DNA of 64,000 nt from Dehalogenimonas etheniformans (GTDB taxonomy: Bacteria > Chloroflexota > Dehalococcoidia > Dehalococcoidales > Dehalococcoidaceae). Below are positions 1 to 7,667 of this stretch, piece after piece. Numbering within the stretch: position 1 is the stretch's first letter; each line of letters begins with the position of its first letter. Location of the stretch: positions 496,001 to 560,000 of the forward strand of contig NZ_CP058566.2 of NCBI RefSeq assembly GCF_014672715.2, written 5' to 3'. The notes under the pieces are model-generated. The model made no database searches. It saw only the letters and a list, made by a program, of their open reading frames with translations, and was not told the DNA's origin. The translations under genes and the position numbers were made by a program.

Positions 1-1702
1 TCTCGGGTTTAACATATGAATTGGCGGCAGCGGTTGCGGCAAATGACGTGAAAACGTCCAACCGGGCGACGGCATCCGCCAGGGTGAGGAGGGCATCCGC
101 TGATTGGCCGATCTGGCCAAGAATTTGGCGATAAAGGGAACTCTCGATTTCAGCCAAGCGTTCTTTTGAACTCAGGATTTGCGCTTCGTATTCCTTGAGC
201 TCAGGGGTTACGTAACGCTCGGCGTTGGCCAGGGTCTGCTTGCGGATGAAACGGTCGGGGACCTGGGCTAAGTTTGCCTGAGACACTTCCAGATAGTAGC
301 CGAAAACCTGGTTATAGCCGACCTTCAAATTCTTGATGCCGGTTTTGACTCTTTCCTCAGCCTCCAGCCTGGCAATGAAGCTTTTGGCATTTGTGGCCAG
401 GTCCTTGATCTGATCGAGGTCGGCGGAAAAACCGGAGCGGATGACGCCGCCTTCACCGACGGCGGAGGAGGGTTCGGGTTCGACGGATTTTTCGATCAAA
501 GAGATGAGATCGGGGTGTTCTTTCAGTTCGGACCTTAATCCCTCGAGCGGTGCCCCGCGGAGCGCCCGCGCCAGTTCCGGGACGGCCTCCAGGCTGCGCT
601 TTAAGGCAATCAGTTCTCTCGGCAAAGCGGCAAAGTTGCGAATTCGGTTGGCCAACCTTTCGATGTCGGCGACGGGCTTTAACCACCGGGAGATTTCCTC
701 ACGGGCGGCGTTGTTGCTCAGGATAGCCTCGACGATCATGTGCCGTTCGATAATTTTCTTCGAGTCGAGCAGGGGCTGCCCAAGCCACCGGCGCAACAGA
801 CGGGCACCCATCGGTGATTTGGTGGAATCAAGGACCCCGAGCAAAGAACCGGCGATGGCACCGGTGGTGGCGTTTTTGAATATCTCAAGGTTGTTTACTG
901 TGTTCTCGTCAAGAGCCATGTATTCGCCGGTCGAATAGGCTGAAAGATGGCTTAAGCCTGCGATTGAATCTTTATTAGTCTCTTTTAGATATGCGACGAT
1001 AGCCTCGGCAGCGGAAACAGCCAGAGGCCAGTGTCCTACACCGTAACCTTCGAGGGTGGCGACGCCGAAATGCTCTTTAAGCAGATCGGCTGCCGTGGCA
1101 TTATCGAATCGATAAGAATCGAGTTCAGAAACCGGTACGGGCGATGAAGGCCGGTAGCCGCAACCTTTGGGCACGATAATCTCGGCGGGGGCGAGACGCT
1201 CGATTTCGCTTTCGAGTCGGGCGGCTGGGAACTGCGTGGCTGCAAATTGCCCCGTCGAGATGTCGATATAGGCCAGTCCAGACTGTTCCTCCCCTGGGAC
1301 TACGGCCACCAGGTAGTTGTTAGTTTTGATGTCGAGGAGCCCGGGCTCGATGACCGTGCCTGGGGTGACCAGGCGTACTACTTCGCGGTCCATGAGTCCC
1401 TTGGTATCGCCGGGGCGAGCGGTCTGCTCGCAGATGGCTACTTTATGGCCGCGGTTGATGAGGCGGGCGAGGTAGTTGTCGACCGCATGATATGGGATGC
1501 CCGCCATTGGTACTTTAACGCCTTTACCCATTTCACGAGCAGTGAGGACGATCTCGAGTTCACGTGCCGTGAGTTCGGCATCGGAGTCGAACGTCTCGTA
1601 GAAATCACCGAGGCGAAAGAAGACTATCGCTTCGGGATAGCGACGCTTGATGCGCAGGTACTGGGAGCGGAGGGGGGTAAGGCTTTCGGTCACAGCGGTC
1701 AT
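1..1702 (-). CDS. mutS: DNA mismatch repair protein MutS (C-terminal part outside window)
   Basis: Mismatch recognition ATPase of methyl-independent mismatch repair. Translating the minus strand from an ATG at 1702 gives an uninterrupted frame of about 567 codons to the window edge. Near the N-terminus is the mismatch-binding motif RLGDFYETFDSDA, with the Phe-X-Glu that stacks on the mispaired base, followed by the connector, core and lever regions typical of MutS. The Walker ATPase domain must lie left of base 1. The gene follows thiE by about 50 bases on the same strand and may be read from the thiamine operon. The fragment looks intact. Confidence 0.93.
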   Translation of the reverse strand, partial: MTAVTESLTPLRSQYLRIKRRYPEAIVFFRLGDFYETFDSDAELTARELEIVLTAREMGKGVKVPMAGIPYHAVDNYLARLINRGHKVAICEQTARPGDTKGLMDREVVRLVTPGTVIEPGLLDIKTNNYLVAVVPGEEQSGLAYIDISTGQFAATQFPAARLESEIERLAPAEIIVPKGCGYRPSSPVPVSELDSYRFDNATAADLLKEHFGVATLEGYGVGHWPLAVSAAEAIVAYLKETNKDSIAGLSHLSAYSTGEYMALDENTVNNLEIFKNATTGAIAGSLLGVLDSTKSPMGARLLRRWLGQPLLDSKKIIERHMIVEAILSNNAAREEISRWLKPVADIERLANRIRNFAALPRELIALKRSLEAVPELARALRGAPLEGLRSELKEHPDLISLIEKSVEPEPSSAVGEGGVIRSGFSADLDQIKDLATNAKSFIARLEAEERVKTGIKNLKVGYNQVFGYYLEVSQANLAQVPDRFIRKQTLANAERYVTPELKEYEAQILSSKERLAEIESSLYRQILGQIGQSADALLTLADAVARLDVFTSFAATAAANSYVKPE

Positions 1703-1751
1703 TTTACCCGATGTATTGGGAGGGTGTCACCCGGTAGTAGGTTGAGTATTT

Positions 1752-2387
1752 TTATACGGAAAAGGCACTCCGGAGGTCGAAAACGCGCTGAATGAGATCT
1801 TCAGCTCCAATCAAATCCGAGACAATGGCAAAGCATTTACATTCCCTTTCTGCCAGCGATCCGATATTCTCCCTGTTAATGCCGCCAATGGCGACGACCG
1901 GCAGGTGAGAACGTTTAAGGGCATATTCTAGCAAGGCAACTCCGCCAGGGGGCGCTGCATCTGGCTTGGTGGAGGTGGCGAACACGGGGCCAACGCCGAG
2001 GTAATCGACCTCGGGGATTGTCAAAGCTTTGTCGATTTCTTCAGGTGTAGCGACCGAGAGTCCAATGAGCATGTCTGCGCCGACGACCCGGCGGGCGGCG
2101 TCGGAGGGAAGATCGTCCTGCCCGAGGTGAAGGCCTTCAGCCCCGCAAGCTATAGCGAGTCCGGCGTCGTCGTTGACGATGAAACAAGCGTCGTATTCGC
2201 GGCACAGTCGGCTGATGGCGACACACTCCTCATACTTACGGCGCATCGGGAAGTCTTTCTCACGGTACTGGATGATCTTGATTCCAGCCTTCAACAAAAA
2301 ACGGGCGGTCTCCACATTGCCCCGGCTGCCCGAACAGGCATCAGACAGGATGGCGTAGATATCGGTCTGTGGAAGGTTTTTTTTCAT
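1752..2387 (-). CDS. thiE: Thiamine-phosphate synthase ThiE
   Basis: Joins HMP pyrophosphate and HET phosphate (the thiazole) to make thiamine monophosphate in the cytoplasm. The 211-residue TIM barrel shows the family signatures: IIQYREKDF (phosphate/pyrimidine contacts, near residue 38), FIVNDDAGLA (metal-binding Asp), GLHLGQDDLP and, near the C-terminus, VVAIGGINRENI. Length is normal for the family. It starts 14 bases after the AIR-synthase-like gene and so lies downstream of the TPP riboswitch, which agrees with the assignment. Confidence 0.95.
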   Translation of the reverse strand: MKKNLPQTDIYAILSDACSGSRGNVETARFLLKAGIKIIQYREKDFPMRRKYEECVAISRLCREYDACFIVNDDAGLAIACGAEGLHLGQDDLPSDAARRVVGADMLIGLSVATPEEIDKALTIPEVDYLGVGPVFATSTKPDAAPPGGVALLEYALKRSHLPVVAIGGINRENIGSLAERECKCFAIVSDLIGAEDLIQRVFDLRSAFSV

Positions 2388-2401
2388 CGGGATTGCCCGT
2401 G

Positions 2402-3463
2402 CTAGGCTCCCTGGACGGCTTTCGAAAAAGCCTTCCAGAAGGGGTCAACGATCGGATGGACAAGGCGAGTCTCTCGGCCTCGGTCGACGAGTACCATCCC
2501 GGCTTCGGGCGGGGTCAATTCCCCGATGATCGACGACGGGATTCCTTTAGCACTGAGCGCCTGGATGATGTCGCAAGCCTTATGCGGCCGGCAGGTGATG
2601 ATCAAGGTGCCTTCGGAAATGGCGGCGTAAGGATCGCTTATACCGAACAGGCGGCAAATTTCGGGCACGCCGTCGGCGACGACAATGTCGTCTTTAATGA
2701 TCCTGGCGCCCAAGCCGGCGGCCTGGGCTACCTCGAATAAGCCGCCCCAGATGCCGCACTCCGTGGCGTCATGCATAGAACTAACCCCGTTGTCGCGGAC
2801 ACCTACCGAGACCGCGGCCAGGGCGTCATCGACCACCGACATCCGGTAAAAAAGCCCCTCGGCGCGGCGGGCAAAATCATCTCCGAATTCCTTTGCGATC
2901 AGACCCGGGAACACCGCGGCGAAGATACCGCAGGCTTCAATGGCGGGACCTTTGGTGACAATGATCTTGTCGCCCTCCTTGGCGAAACGCGGGGATACGT
3001 ATTCAGAAAGTTCACCGGTGCCAATCATGGTAGCGCCCCCGACCATGGGATAGTTGCAGCCTTCATAACGGGCGGTGTGGCCGGTGATAATATTAATACC
3101 CATCTTTTCGCATTCCCGGTGCATGACCTCCCACATTGAAGCCAACTGTTCCTTGGTCATGTCCATCGGTAGATTGAGGTCGATCGACAGGAATTTGGGC
3201 TTGAGACCTGAAGTGACCGAATCCGAGGCGATGATGTGAATGGCGAACCATGCGGCGCGCTCGAAGCCATATTGAGGCACGATGAAAATAGGATCGGTAG
3301 TGAATGATACCGCCTTGCCGCCGATCTCTGCGATGCCGACGTCGACACCATGCTGAGGACCGACCAGAACCTTATCACTTTTGGCGCCAAGACGGGGGAA
3401 AATTATCTCCCGGAAAATTTCCGGAGAGATTTTGCCAATTTCAGGCATTTCAGCAGTGGCCAT
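2402..3463 (-). CDS. AIR synthase / HypE-like protein under TPP riboswitch control
   Basis: A 353-residue protein of the PurM/HypE/ThiL (AIR synthase) superfamily. These enzymes bind ATP and phosphorylate or activate a substrate. It shows a VSFTTDPIF strand near residue 52, an ITGHTARYEG loop, a MHDATECGIWGGL glycine-rich helix near residue 230 (compare MRDPTRGGL in HypE), and a C-terminal domain ending without the PRIC tail of HypE. Position as first gene behind a TPP riboswitch and directly before thiE suggests a thiamine role. A thiamine-monophosphate kinase substituting for canonical ThiL is one possibility. It lacks the usual ThiL GDDAA motif, so exact function is unknown. An AAGGAG ribosome site precedes the ATG. 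Confidence 0.75.
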   Translation of the reverse strand: MATAEMPEIGKISPEIFREIIFPRLGAKSDKVLVGPQHGVDVGIAEIGGKAVSFTTDPIFIVPQYGFERAAWFAIHIIASDSVTSGLKPKFLSIDLNLPMDMTKEQLASMWEVMHRECEKMGINIITGHTARYEGCNYPMVGGATMIGTGELSEYVSPRFAKEGDKIIVTKGPAIEACGIFAAVFPGLIAKEFGDDFARRAEGLFYRMSVVDDALAAVSVGVRDNGVSSMHDATECGIWGGLFEVAQAAGLGARIIKDDIVVADGVPEICRLFGISDPYAAISEGTLIITCRPHKACDIIQALSAKGIPSSIIGELTPPEAGMVLVDRGRETRLVHPIVDPFWKAFSKAVQGA

Positions 3464-3488
3464 AATTAATAAACTCCTTACATAAAAT

Positions 3489-3520
3489 AAATTCCGGAAG
3501 GCAATGCGCTTCCGGAATTT
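3489..3520 (-). terminator. Expression-platform hairpin of the TPP riboswitch
   Basis: A perfect 12-base inverted repeat (AAATTCCGGAAG / CTTCCGGAATTT, 8-base loop) lies between the riboswitch aptamer and the AIR-synthase-like start codon. On the minus strand it is followed by a T-rich stretch (TATTTTATG). It probably acts as the ligand-dependent terminator, about 25 bases before the ATG. Confidence 0.7.
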
Positions 3521-3613
3521 ATCTACTTCCCTACGCTCGCATTACCGAGACCAGGTTCCAAGGGTCGCCCCGATCAATAATCGGGTCTCTCAGCCTTTCG
3601 GCTCCCCCAGTAA
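3521..3613 (-). promoter_or_regulatory. TPP riboswitch (THI element)
   Basis: Reading the minus strand gives the conserved TPP aptamer segments in order: GGGGGAGCC, GGCTGAGAGACCC, then CCCTTGGAACCTG, GGTAATGCGAGCG and TAGGGAAG. These are the P2/P3 GCUGAGA core and the P4/P5 GAACCUG...UAAUGC...GCGUAGGGAA core. A strong hairpin follows, so control is probably by transcription termination. It governs the AIR-synthase-like gene and thiE. Confidence 0.95.
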
Positions 3614-3656
3614 ATCCTATTCAATTGTAGGTTATGATAGCATAAATTAAGGGCGG

Positions 3657-4790
3657 CTAATAGCGTAGCACCGCGGCGACACCGGTGTCGCTCGGCAGTT
3701 CATCCGATTTGAGAGAATACACGTTGCCGCCAGTGGCAAGTGTTTTCTTGATCAGAAACTCTATAAGATCGTAAGCGCCGTTGGATGGTTCTTTGACTAC
3801 CTTGACGCAATGTTCGGCTTCGTCGAAGGCGCCCCAGCGCTCCAGTCCTTCGGCGAAGAAAAGAGAATAAACCCGCCCGTCGACCGCTGCCGGAATGACC
3901 TGCGCCAGATCGCTGATCGAAGGACCCTGGCCGGTGGCATTGATATATTGGGAAAGCCTCTTAGACTGCTCCTGCATGAAATATGGGCGCACTAATTTCC
4001 AGGCATTTTTCTGCAGAGTATCCGGGTTTACCCGGTCCGGGTTGCCTTCAATGCCTTCGGAGAGCAAATTGTCGTAGCTGCAAACCGTTCGGAATAGAGC
4101 ACGGTGGTTTTCTACTCCAGCAACGACAAGGGGCGCTTTTTCACCGGCCAATACGGTTTCCAGGCTACGGTTTACCTGCTGGAAAAATATGGCCGCGCGT
4201 TCCTTTTCCAGGTCATTGGGGGCGCCTTGTCCGTGGAACATGGTAGCCCCGGCTCCTAGGGTATGTTGCTGGAGCTGTTTTTCAGCTTCGTCATAACGCA
4301 TGGATTCCTCAAGGCTATGCGGCATCTTAACCGGAATGATTTCCTGGCAATTACCCATCAGGCACCTGAAAAAAGCCGCCCGGTTCAGACTTAGGGCCAG
4401 AAGATAATAGACTCCATCGTTGATCACTAGAGGCAAAAGGGGCTTTATGAAGTACTCGCCGGATGCCACCGCGGTCTCGGCGACCTCAAAGGGCAGATTG
4501 AAATGGGAGAATGAATTTCTAGAAATAAAGAGGGCGAGTCCTTCCTCCTGGTGCTGCCAAAACAGAGCATCCCGGAGCAATTCCCGGGCGGGCGAAAGCA
4601 GATTGCGGGCTTCCGCGGTTTTCAATCCCATTTGAGTGAGTTTGGTTTCGGCATCATCAAGGAGATGCCGCAGGAGCAGGGGATCGCCTTCCATATCGGC
4701 AACGCGGTGGGTGGGCATGTAAATAGAGACTGCCGGACCATCCGGTTTTTGAAGCAGGGTCAGCAGATCAGCTTTTCTCAACACATCCAT
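3657..4790 (-). CDS. Bacterial archaeo-eukaryotic release factor (baeRF) family protein
   Basis: A 377-residue protein resembling the bacterial aeRF1-like families (baeRF3/7 type): it opens with a short helix and the VSIYMPTHR strand, has a central domain with PLVVAGVENHRALFR, and ends in a GGNVYSLKSDELPSD segment typical of the C-terminal L7Ae-like fold. Known family members are proposed to act on stalled ribosomes or stress-bound ribosomes; no biochemical role is shown here. A GGAGG site lies upstream of the ATG. It diverges from the YtxH cluster, which suggests a shared stress context. Confidence 0.75.
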   Translation of the reverse strand: MDVLRKADLLTLLQKPDGPAVSIYMPTHRVADMEGDPLLLRHLLDDAETKLTQMGLKTAEARNLLSPARELLRDALFWQHQEEGLALFISRNSFSHFNLPFEVAETAVASGEYFIKPLLPLVINDGVYYLLALSLNRAAFFRCLMGNCQEIIPVKMPHSLEESMRYDEAEKQLQQHTLGAGATMFHGQGAPNDLEKERAAIFFQQVNRSLETVLAGEKAPLVVAGVENHRALFRTVCSYDNLLSEGIEGNPDRVNPDTLQKNAWKLVRPYFMQEQSKRLSQYINATGQGPSISDLAQVIPAAVDGRVYSLFFAEGLERWGAFDEAEHCVKVVKEPSNGAYDLIEFLIKKTLATGGNVYSLKSDELPSDTGVAAVLRY

Positions 4791-5121
4791 GGGGTAACAT
4801 TCCTCCTTGTTATCAATAGTTTTATATAAAATCCATCTTATCGCCGGAGTCAGTCAGAACCTTGCTCACGACCCGACGGCATATATTATCGTGTGTCGGG
4901 CGCTCATCCGCTATCCGTAATCATACTTATTCTCCGCCCGTTGGGTACGTATTCAACGACGGTTCCCCAGCCTTAACAACTTCCGCGAGTTAGGTACCCC
5001 GCATCGAATAATTGAGTAATTCTACGGATTTTAAAGTCTGTCCCGGAGGGTTAATATAGAGGTAACAAAGCCGCCGCCGACGTGGCAAGAATTCGATAAT
5101 CGGTGAACGAGGAGGGACAGA
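4791..5121. other. Intergenic region between divergent baeRF and ytxH genes
   Basis: About 330 bases with no credible gene. It must hold the promoters for both flanking units. An imperfect hairpin (CCCGAC...GTCGGG, about 4875-4905) and an AGGAGGGACAG ribosome site just before base 5122 are visible. Nothing else is recognised. Confidence 0.5.
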
Positions 5122-5358
5122 ATGGAAGAGAACACAAACAGAGGTTTACTGGCAGGGCTGTTGATGGGGACAGCTATCGGTGTCGGTCTGGGCTTATTGT
5201 ACGCTCCCAGGAGCGGCGCCGAAACCAGGGACATGCTGCGAAAACGTGCTGATGAAATGAAAAGCCGCGCTGAATCCCTGGGCAATTCAATCCGGGATAA
5301 AGTCGCCGCAATCGGTCATCCAATAGGAGGTGACGGTTCGGGAGAAGCAGAGCCTTAA
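5122..5358 (+). CDS. YtxH-domain protein, copy 1
   Basis: A 78-residue protein of the YtxH (general-stress / gas-vesicle-like) family. It starts with a glycine-rich membrane segment (LLAGLLMGTAIGVGLGLLYAPRSG, residues about 9-32) ending in the family hallmark YAPxSG, followed by a charged amphipathic helix (residues 33-65) and a short acidic tail. A strong AGGAGGG site precedes the ATG. First of three paralogues in a row. The molecular role of the family is not established. Confidence 0.85.
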   Translation: MEENTNRGLLAGLLMGTAIGVGLGLLYAPRSGAETRDMLRKRADEMKSRAESLGNSIRDKVAAIGHPIGGDGSGEAEP

Positions 5359-5387
5359 ACCGCGAGATAAATAAGGGAGGTTGGATT

Positions 5388-5642
5388 ATGGAGAAAGGAA
5401 AAGTCATGGGAATTGCTGCCGGTGTTTTAGCCGGGGCGGCCTTTGGGGCTGGCGCAGCGTTGCTGCTGGCTCCACAGTCCGGCCGAAAAACTAGGAGCGA
5501 TATCCGAAAACGAGCAGAAGACCTGAAAGCGCGAGCCGACAGCTTTGTTGCTGATATCAAAGAACGCGATGAAGCCTTTTGCCAGGCGGTCAAGGAAGGC
5601 GCTGACGATTACCGCCGGGATATGATGGCAAAGTACGGATAA
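5388..5642 (+). CDS. YtxH-domain protein, copy 2
   Basis: An 84-residue YtxH paralogue: MEKGKVMGIAAGVLAGAA opens a glycine/alanine-rich membrane helix that ends in LLLAPQSGRKTR, followed by a charged coiled-coil-like helix. AGGGAGG precedes the ATG at the right distance. It lies 29 bases after copy 1 and is probably co-transcribed. Confidence 0.85.
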   Translation: MEKGKVMGIAAGVLAGAAFGAGAALLLAPQSGRKTRSDIRKRAEDLKARADSFVADIKERDEAFCQAVKEGADDYRRDMMAKYG

Positions 5643-5687
5643 CTTAAAGAGCTGCGATTCGTTGTAAAAAATAAAAGGAGGAATCAA

Positions 5688-5921
5688 ATGGAAAAAGGTG
5701 TGACCAAAGGTTTGGCAATCGGACTCATCGTCGGGGCGGCGATCGGAGCTGGGCTGGGACTGTTGTATGCCCCTCAGTCGGGTAAAAAGACCCGCAAGGA
5801 GATCATTGACAGGGCTGAAGACTTCACCGACACCGTCAAAGAGCGTGCTGAAAAATTCAGTGACCTGGTGGGCAGCAAGACCGATAAATACCGCAAAAAG
5901 ATCATGGAATCGATCTCCTAA
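5688..5921 (+). CDS. YtxH-domain protein, copy 3
   Basis: A 77-residue YtxH paralogue with the same plan: a glycine-rich N-terminal membrane segment ending in LLYAPQSGKKTR and a charged helix containing EDFTDTVKERAEKF. AAAGGAGG precedes the ATG. It ends the three-gene cluster and is followed within about 60 bases by a long perfect hairpin. Confidence 0.85.
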   Translation: MEKGVTKGLAIGLIVGAAIGAGLGLLYAPQSGKKTRKEIIDRAEDFTDTVKERAEKFSDLVGSKTDKYRKKIMESIS

Positions 5922-5982
5922 ACGGACGATCCCCGAGAAGCAGGAAATGGATTAGACATAAACCCTATCTTCCCGTGCCTGG

Positions 5983-6028
5983 CAACAGAAGCCAGCCGAA
6001 AGGACAATAACTCGGCTGGCTTCTGTTG
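5983..6028. terminator. Long perfect hairpin after the ytxH cluster
   Basis: A perfect 17-base inverted repeat (arms 5983-5999 and 6012-6028, 12-base loop) followed by a weak T-rich stretch. The stem is strong enough to end transcription of the ytxH unit. It also overlaps the leader of the next gene. Confidence 0.65.
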
Positions 6029-6074
6029 TTCTGCAGTGAACCGGATTTGTTGTAAGATATTTCGAGCGAGGTCA

Positions 6075-6419
6075 TTGTTGGAAGCCGATTTCAAGGGCCG
6101 GGCGCGTTTGCGCAACGAAGCCGGGACTGTCCGGACGATGGTCAGCATGTATTGCGGTGAAATCCACCGTTCAAAAGAGCTGTGCAATGAATGCCAGGAA
6201 CTGACCAATTACGCCATGGAGCGGCTCGACAAGTGCCCTTTCGGCGAGGGCAAAACGGTATGCTCGCTGTGCGAGGTGCATTGTCACAAGCCTGAGATGC
6301 GACGGAAGATCCGTGATGCTATGCGATATGCCGGTCCCAGGATGATCTCAAGACACCCATTGCTGGCCATCAACCATCTCATTCACAAGCGGCGCAAAAA
6401 GCCTGTTCCCCAGAGTTGA
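6075..6419 (+). CDS. Nitrous-oxide-stimulated-promoter family protein
   Basis: A small Cys-rich protein of the family named for a nitrous-oxide-stimulated promoter (PF11756-like). The body contains TVRTMVSMYCGEIHRSKELC, then CNEC, CPFGEGKTVCSLC and HCHKPEMRRKIRDAMRYAGP, so at least six Cys and one His could bind metal. The open frame begins at a GTG at 6036, but a TTG at 6075 or 6078 is preferred. It has GAGCGAGG upstream and the family homology begins just after it. Function is unknown. Confidence 0.75.
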   Translation: MLEADFKGRARLRNEAGTVRTMVSMYCGEIHRSKELCNECQELTNYAMERLDKCPFGEGKTVCSLCEVHCHKPEMRRKIRDAMRYAGPRMISRHPLLAINHLIHKRRKKPVPQS

Positions 6420-6426
6420 AATGCAT

Positions 6427-7017
6427 TTACCCCGGTCCGGCAGTTTGTGAAGAATATGGCCATCTATCCGCGTCCAGGGTATAGATAAGGCCCTCGCAAG
6501 TGTTGCCGCCCCGGACCGATTCCGCGTAATATCCAGCCTGGACCATGCCCAGACGGGAGGCTAACCTCCGAGAGCGGAAGTTACGGGGATCGACGTCGAC
6601 AGTGATTCTGCGTTTGCCCAGGGCACTGAACAGATGGGAGGTGACCGCCGGCACTGCTTCTGTGGCATAACCTTTGCCTTGAAATTCCGGAGCTAGGGTG
6701 AATCCCAGTTCAACTTCACCACGCTCGGCGTTAACGAAATGGATTCCGATATCGCCTATCAAGATGTGATCGTCGCCGAGGAAAATACCCAGTTGGTACC
6801 AGGTTCCCGGTTGATCAAGCTGATCTGCGGTGCCGGAGATGAAGGCGGCCGCATCGGATATCGCGGCAGGGTGAAACGATTGGTAGAGGTAAACATCCGG
6901 AAGCGACCGGTATGAGAACAACGCCCCGGCATCACCCTGATTCAGCTTCCGAAGCCGGAGTCTTTCAGTTTGGATCGAAACTTCAGCAGCCGGCAAAGAG
7001 TTTACCCGACGCCTCAA
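6427..7017 (-). CDS. GNAT-family N-acetyltransferase (RimJ/RimL type)
   Basis: Transfers an acetyl group from acetyl-CoA to an amine; the substrate cannot be told. The 196-residue sequence shows the RimL-like opening TERLRLRKLNQGDAGALF, the acetyl-CoA-binding segment FTLAPEFQGKGYATEA (Q/RxxGxG/A) and DPRNFRSRRLASRLGM near the C-terminus. The frame opens with TTG one base after the stop of the glutaredoxin-PDZ gene, so the two probably form one operon. Confidence 0.85.
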   Translation of the reverse strand: MRRRVNSLPAAEVSIQTERLRLRKLNQGDAGALFSYRSLPDVYLYQSFHPAAISDAAAFISGTADQLDQPGTWYQLGIFLGDDHILIGDIGIHFVNAERGEVELGFTLAPEFQGKGYATEAVPAVTSHLFSALGKRRITVDVDPRNFRSRRLASRLGMVQAGYYAESVRGGNTCEGLIYTLDADRWPYSSQTAGPG

Positions 7018-7018
7018 G

Positions 7019-7540
7019 TTACAACAGCCCTTCAGCCTGACGCGGCTGGCCTTCCCGGAAGAAACCGATGCGGATCCGGGCCCCTTTCTCCAGACGTGAT
7101 AAAGCCAGGTTGAGGTCTGAAGCGGTGTTCACAGCCGTGGCGTCGATCCGGGTGATGACGTCGCCGGGTTTGAGACCAGCTTGTGCCGCGGGCATTCCGG
7201 GTTTAACTGCGCCGATGTAGGCGCCCGAGAGAACCCCCAGGCCATGAGCGGCGCTATACTTGGCGGCATCAGCCACAGAAGCGCCGAACGAAGGCGCCTG
7301 GGAAGCCCTGGCTTGCGAAAGGTAATATTCAAGCTGCTGACGGTCGAAACCGATCACCAGTTTGCCATCGATGTCGGTAACCGGAACAGCCATTCTGCCG
7401 GTTCGCCGGGCCAATTCTTGGGCGGCAGAGGCGTCACGAGACACGTCAATCTCTTCAAAGGGTATACCGCGTTGTGAAAGGAACTCTTTCACGGTATGGC
7501 AGTGCGGTCAGGTCTGAGTGGTGTAAACGGTCACTTTCAT
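7019..7540 (-). CDS. Glutaredoxin-PDZ protein with in-frame TGA (candidate selenoprotein)
   Basis: A glutaredoxin/thioredoxin-fold domain (residues 1 to about 80) joined to a PDZ domain (residues about 90-173, with GAYIGAVKPGMPAAQAGLKPGD). From an ATG at 7540, preceded by GAGG, the frame reads MKVTVYTTQT, a TGA at 7508-7510, then PHCHTVKEF. The family motif here is T-C-P-x-C, so TGA sits exactly at the first catalytic Cys. The frame after the TGA is clean to the stop at 7019. Residues fit NrdH/Grx-like proteins (AVPVTDIDGKLVIGFD). A hairpin starting 11 bases after the TGA fits a bacterial SECIS. Alternatives are a nonsense mutation or restart at the GTG at 7492, which would drop the redox motif. 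Confidence 0.8.
7464..7497 (-). promoter_or_regulatory. Candidate bacterial SECIS hairpin
   Basis: In the mRNA, ten bases after UGA comes AUACC, then a perfect 7-base-pair stem GUGAAAG/CUUUCAC with the 5-base loop AGUUC, a 5-base bulge, and GGUAU pairing with AUACC. The loop has G at its second position followed by U. That G lies 24 bases past the UGA, inside the range usual for SelB-binding hairpins. Confidence 0.65.
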
Positions 7541-7667
7541 ATCTATTTTACCTCATAATTAGTATATCGCTACTCTTTGTTACGCTCAAAATCCGGAAGT
7601 GACTTGCTCGCGAAGGAACGGTATTATTACTGTTTGATAACAAGCCTCAGAACCTGGAGGAAGGCGA

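Noticed and set aside
3521-3613. AIR-synthase-like gene read as SelD, linking it to the selenoprotein candidate
   Set aside because: The N-terminal Cys/Sec-Gly-x-Lys motif of SelD is absent and a TPP riboswitch precedes the gene.
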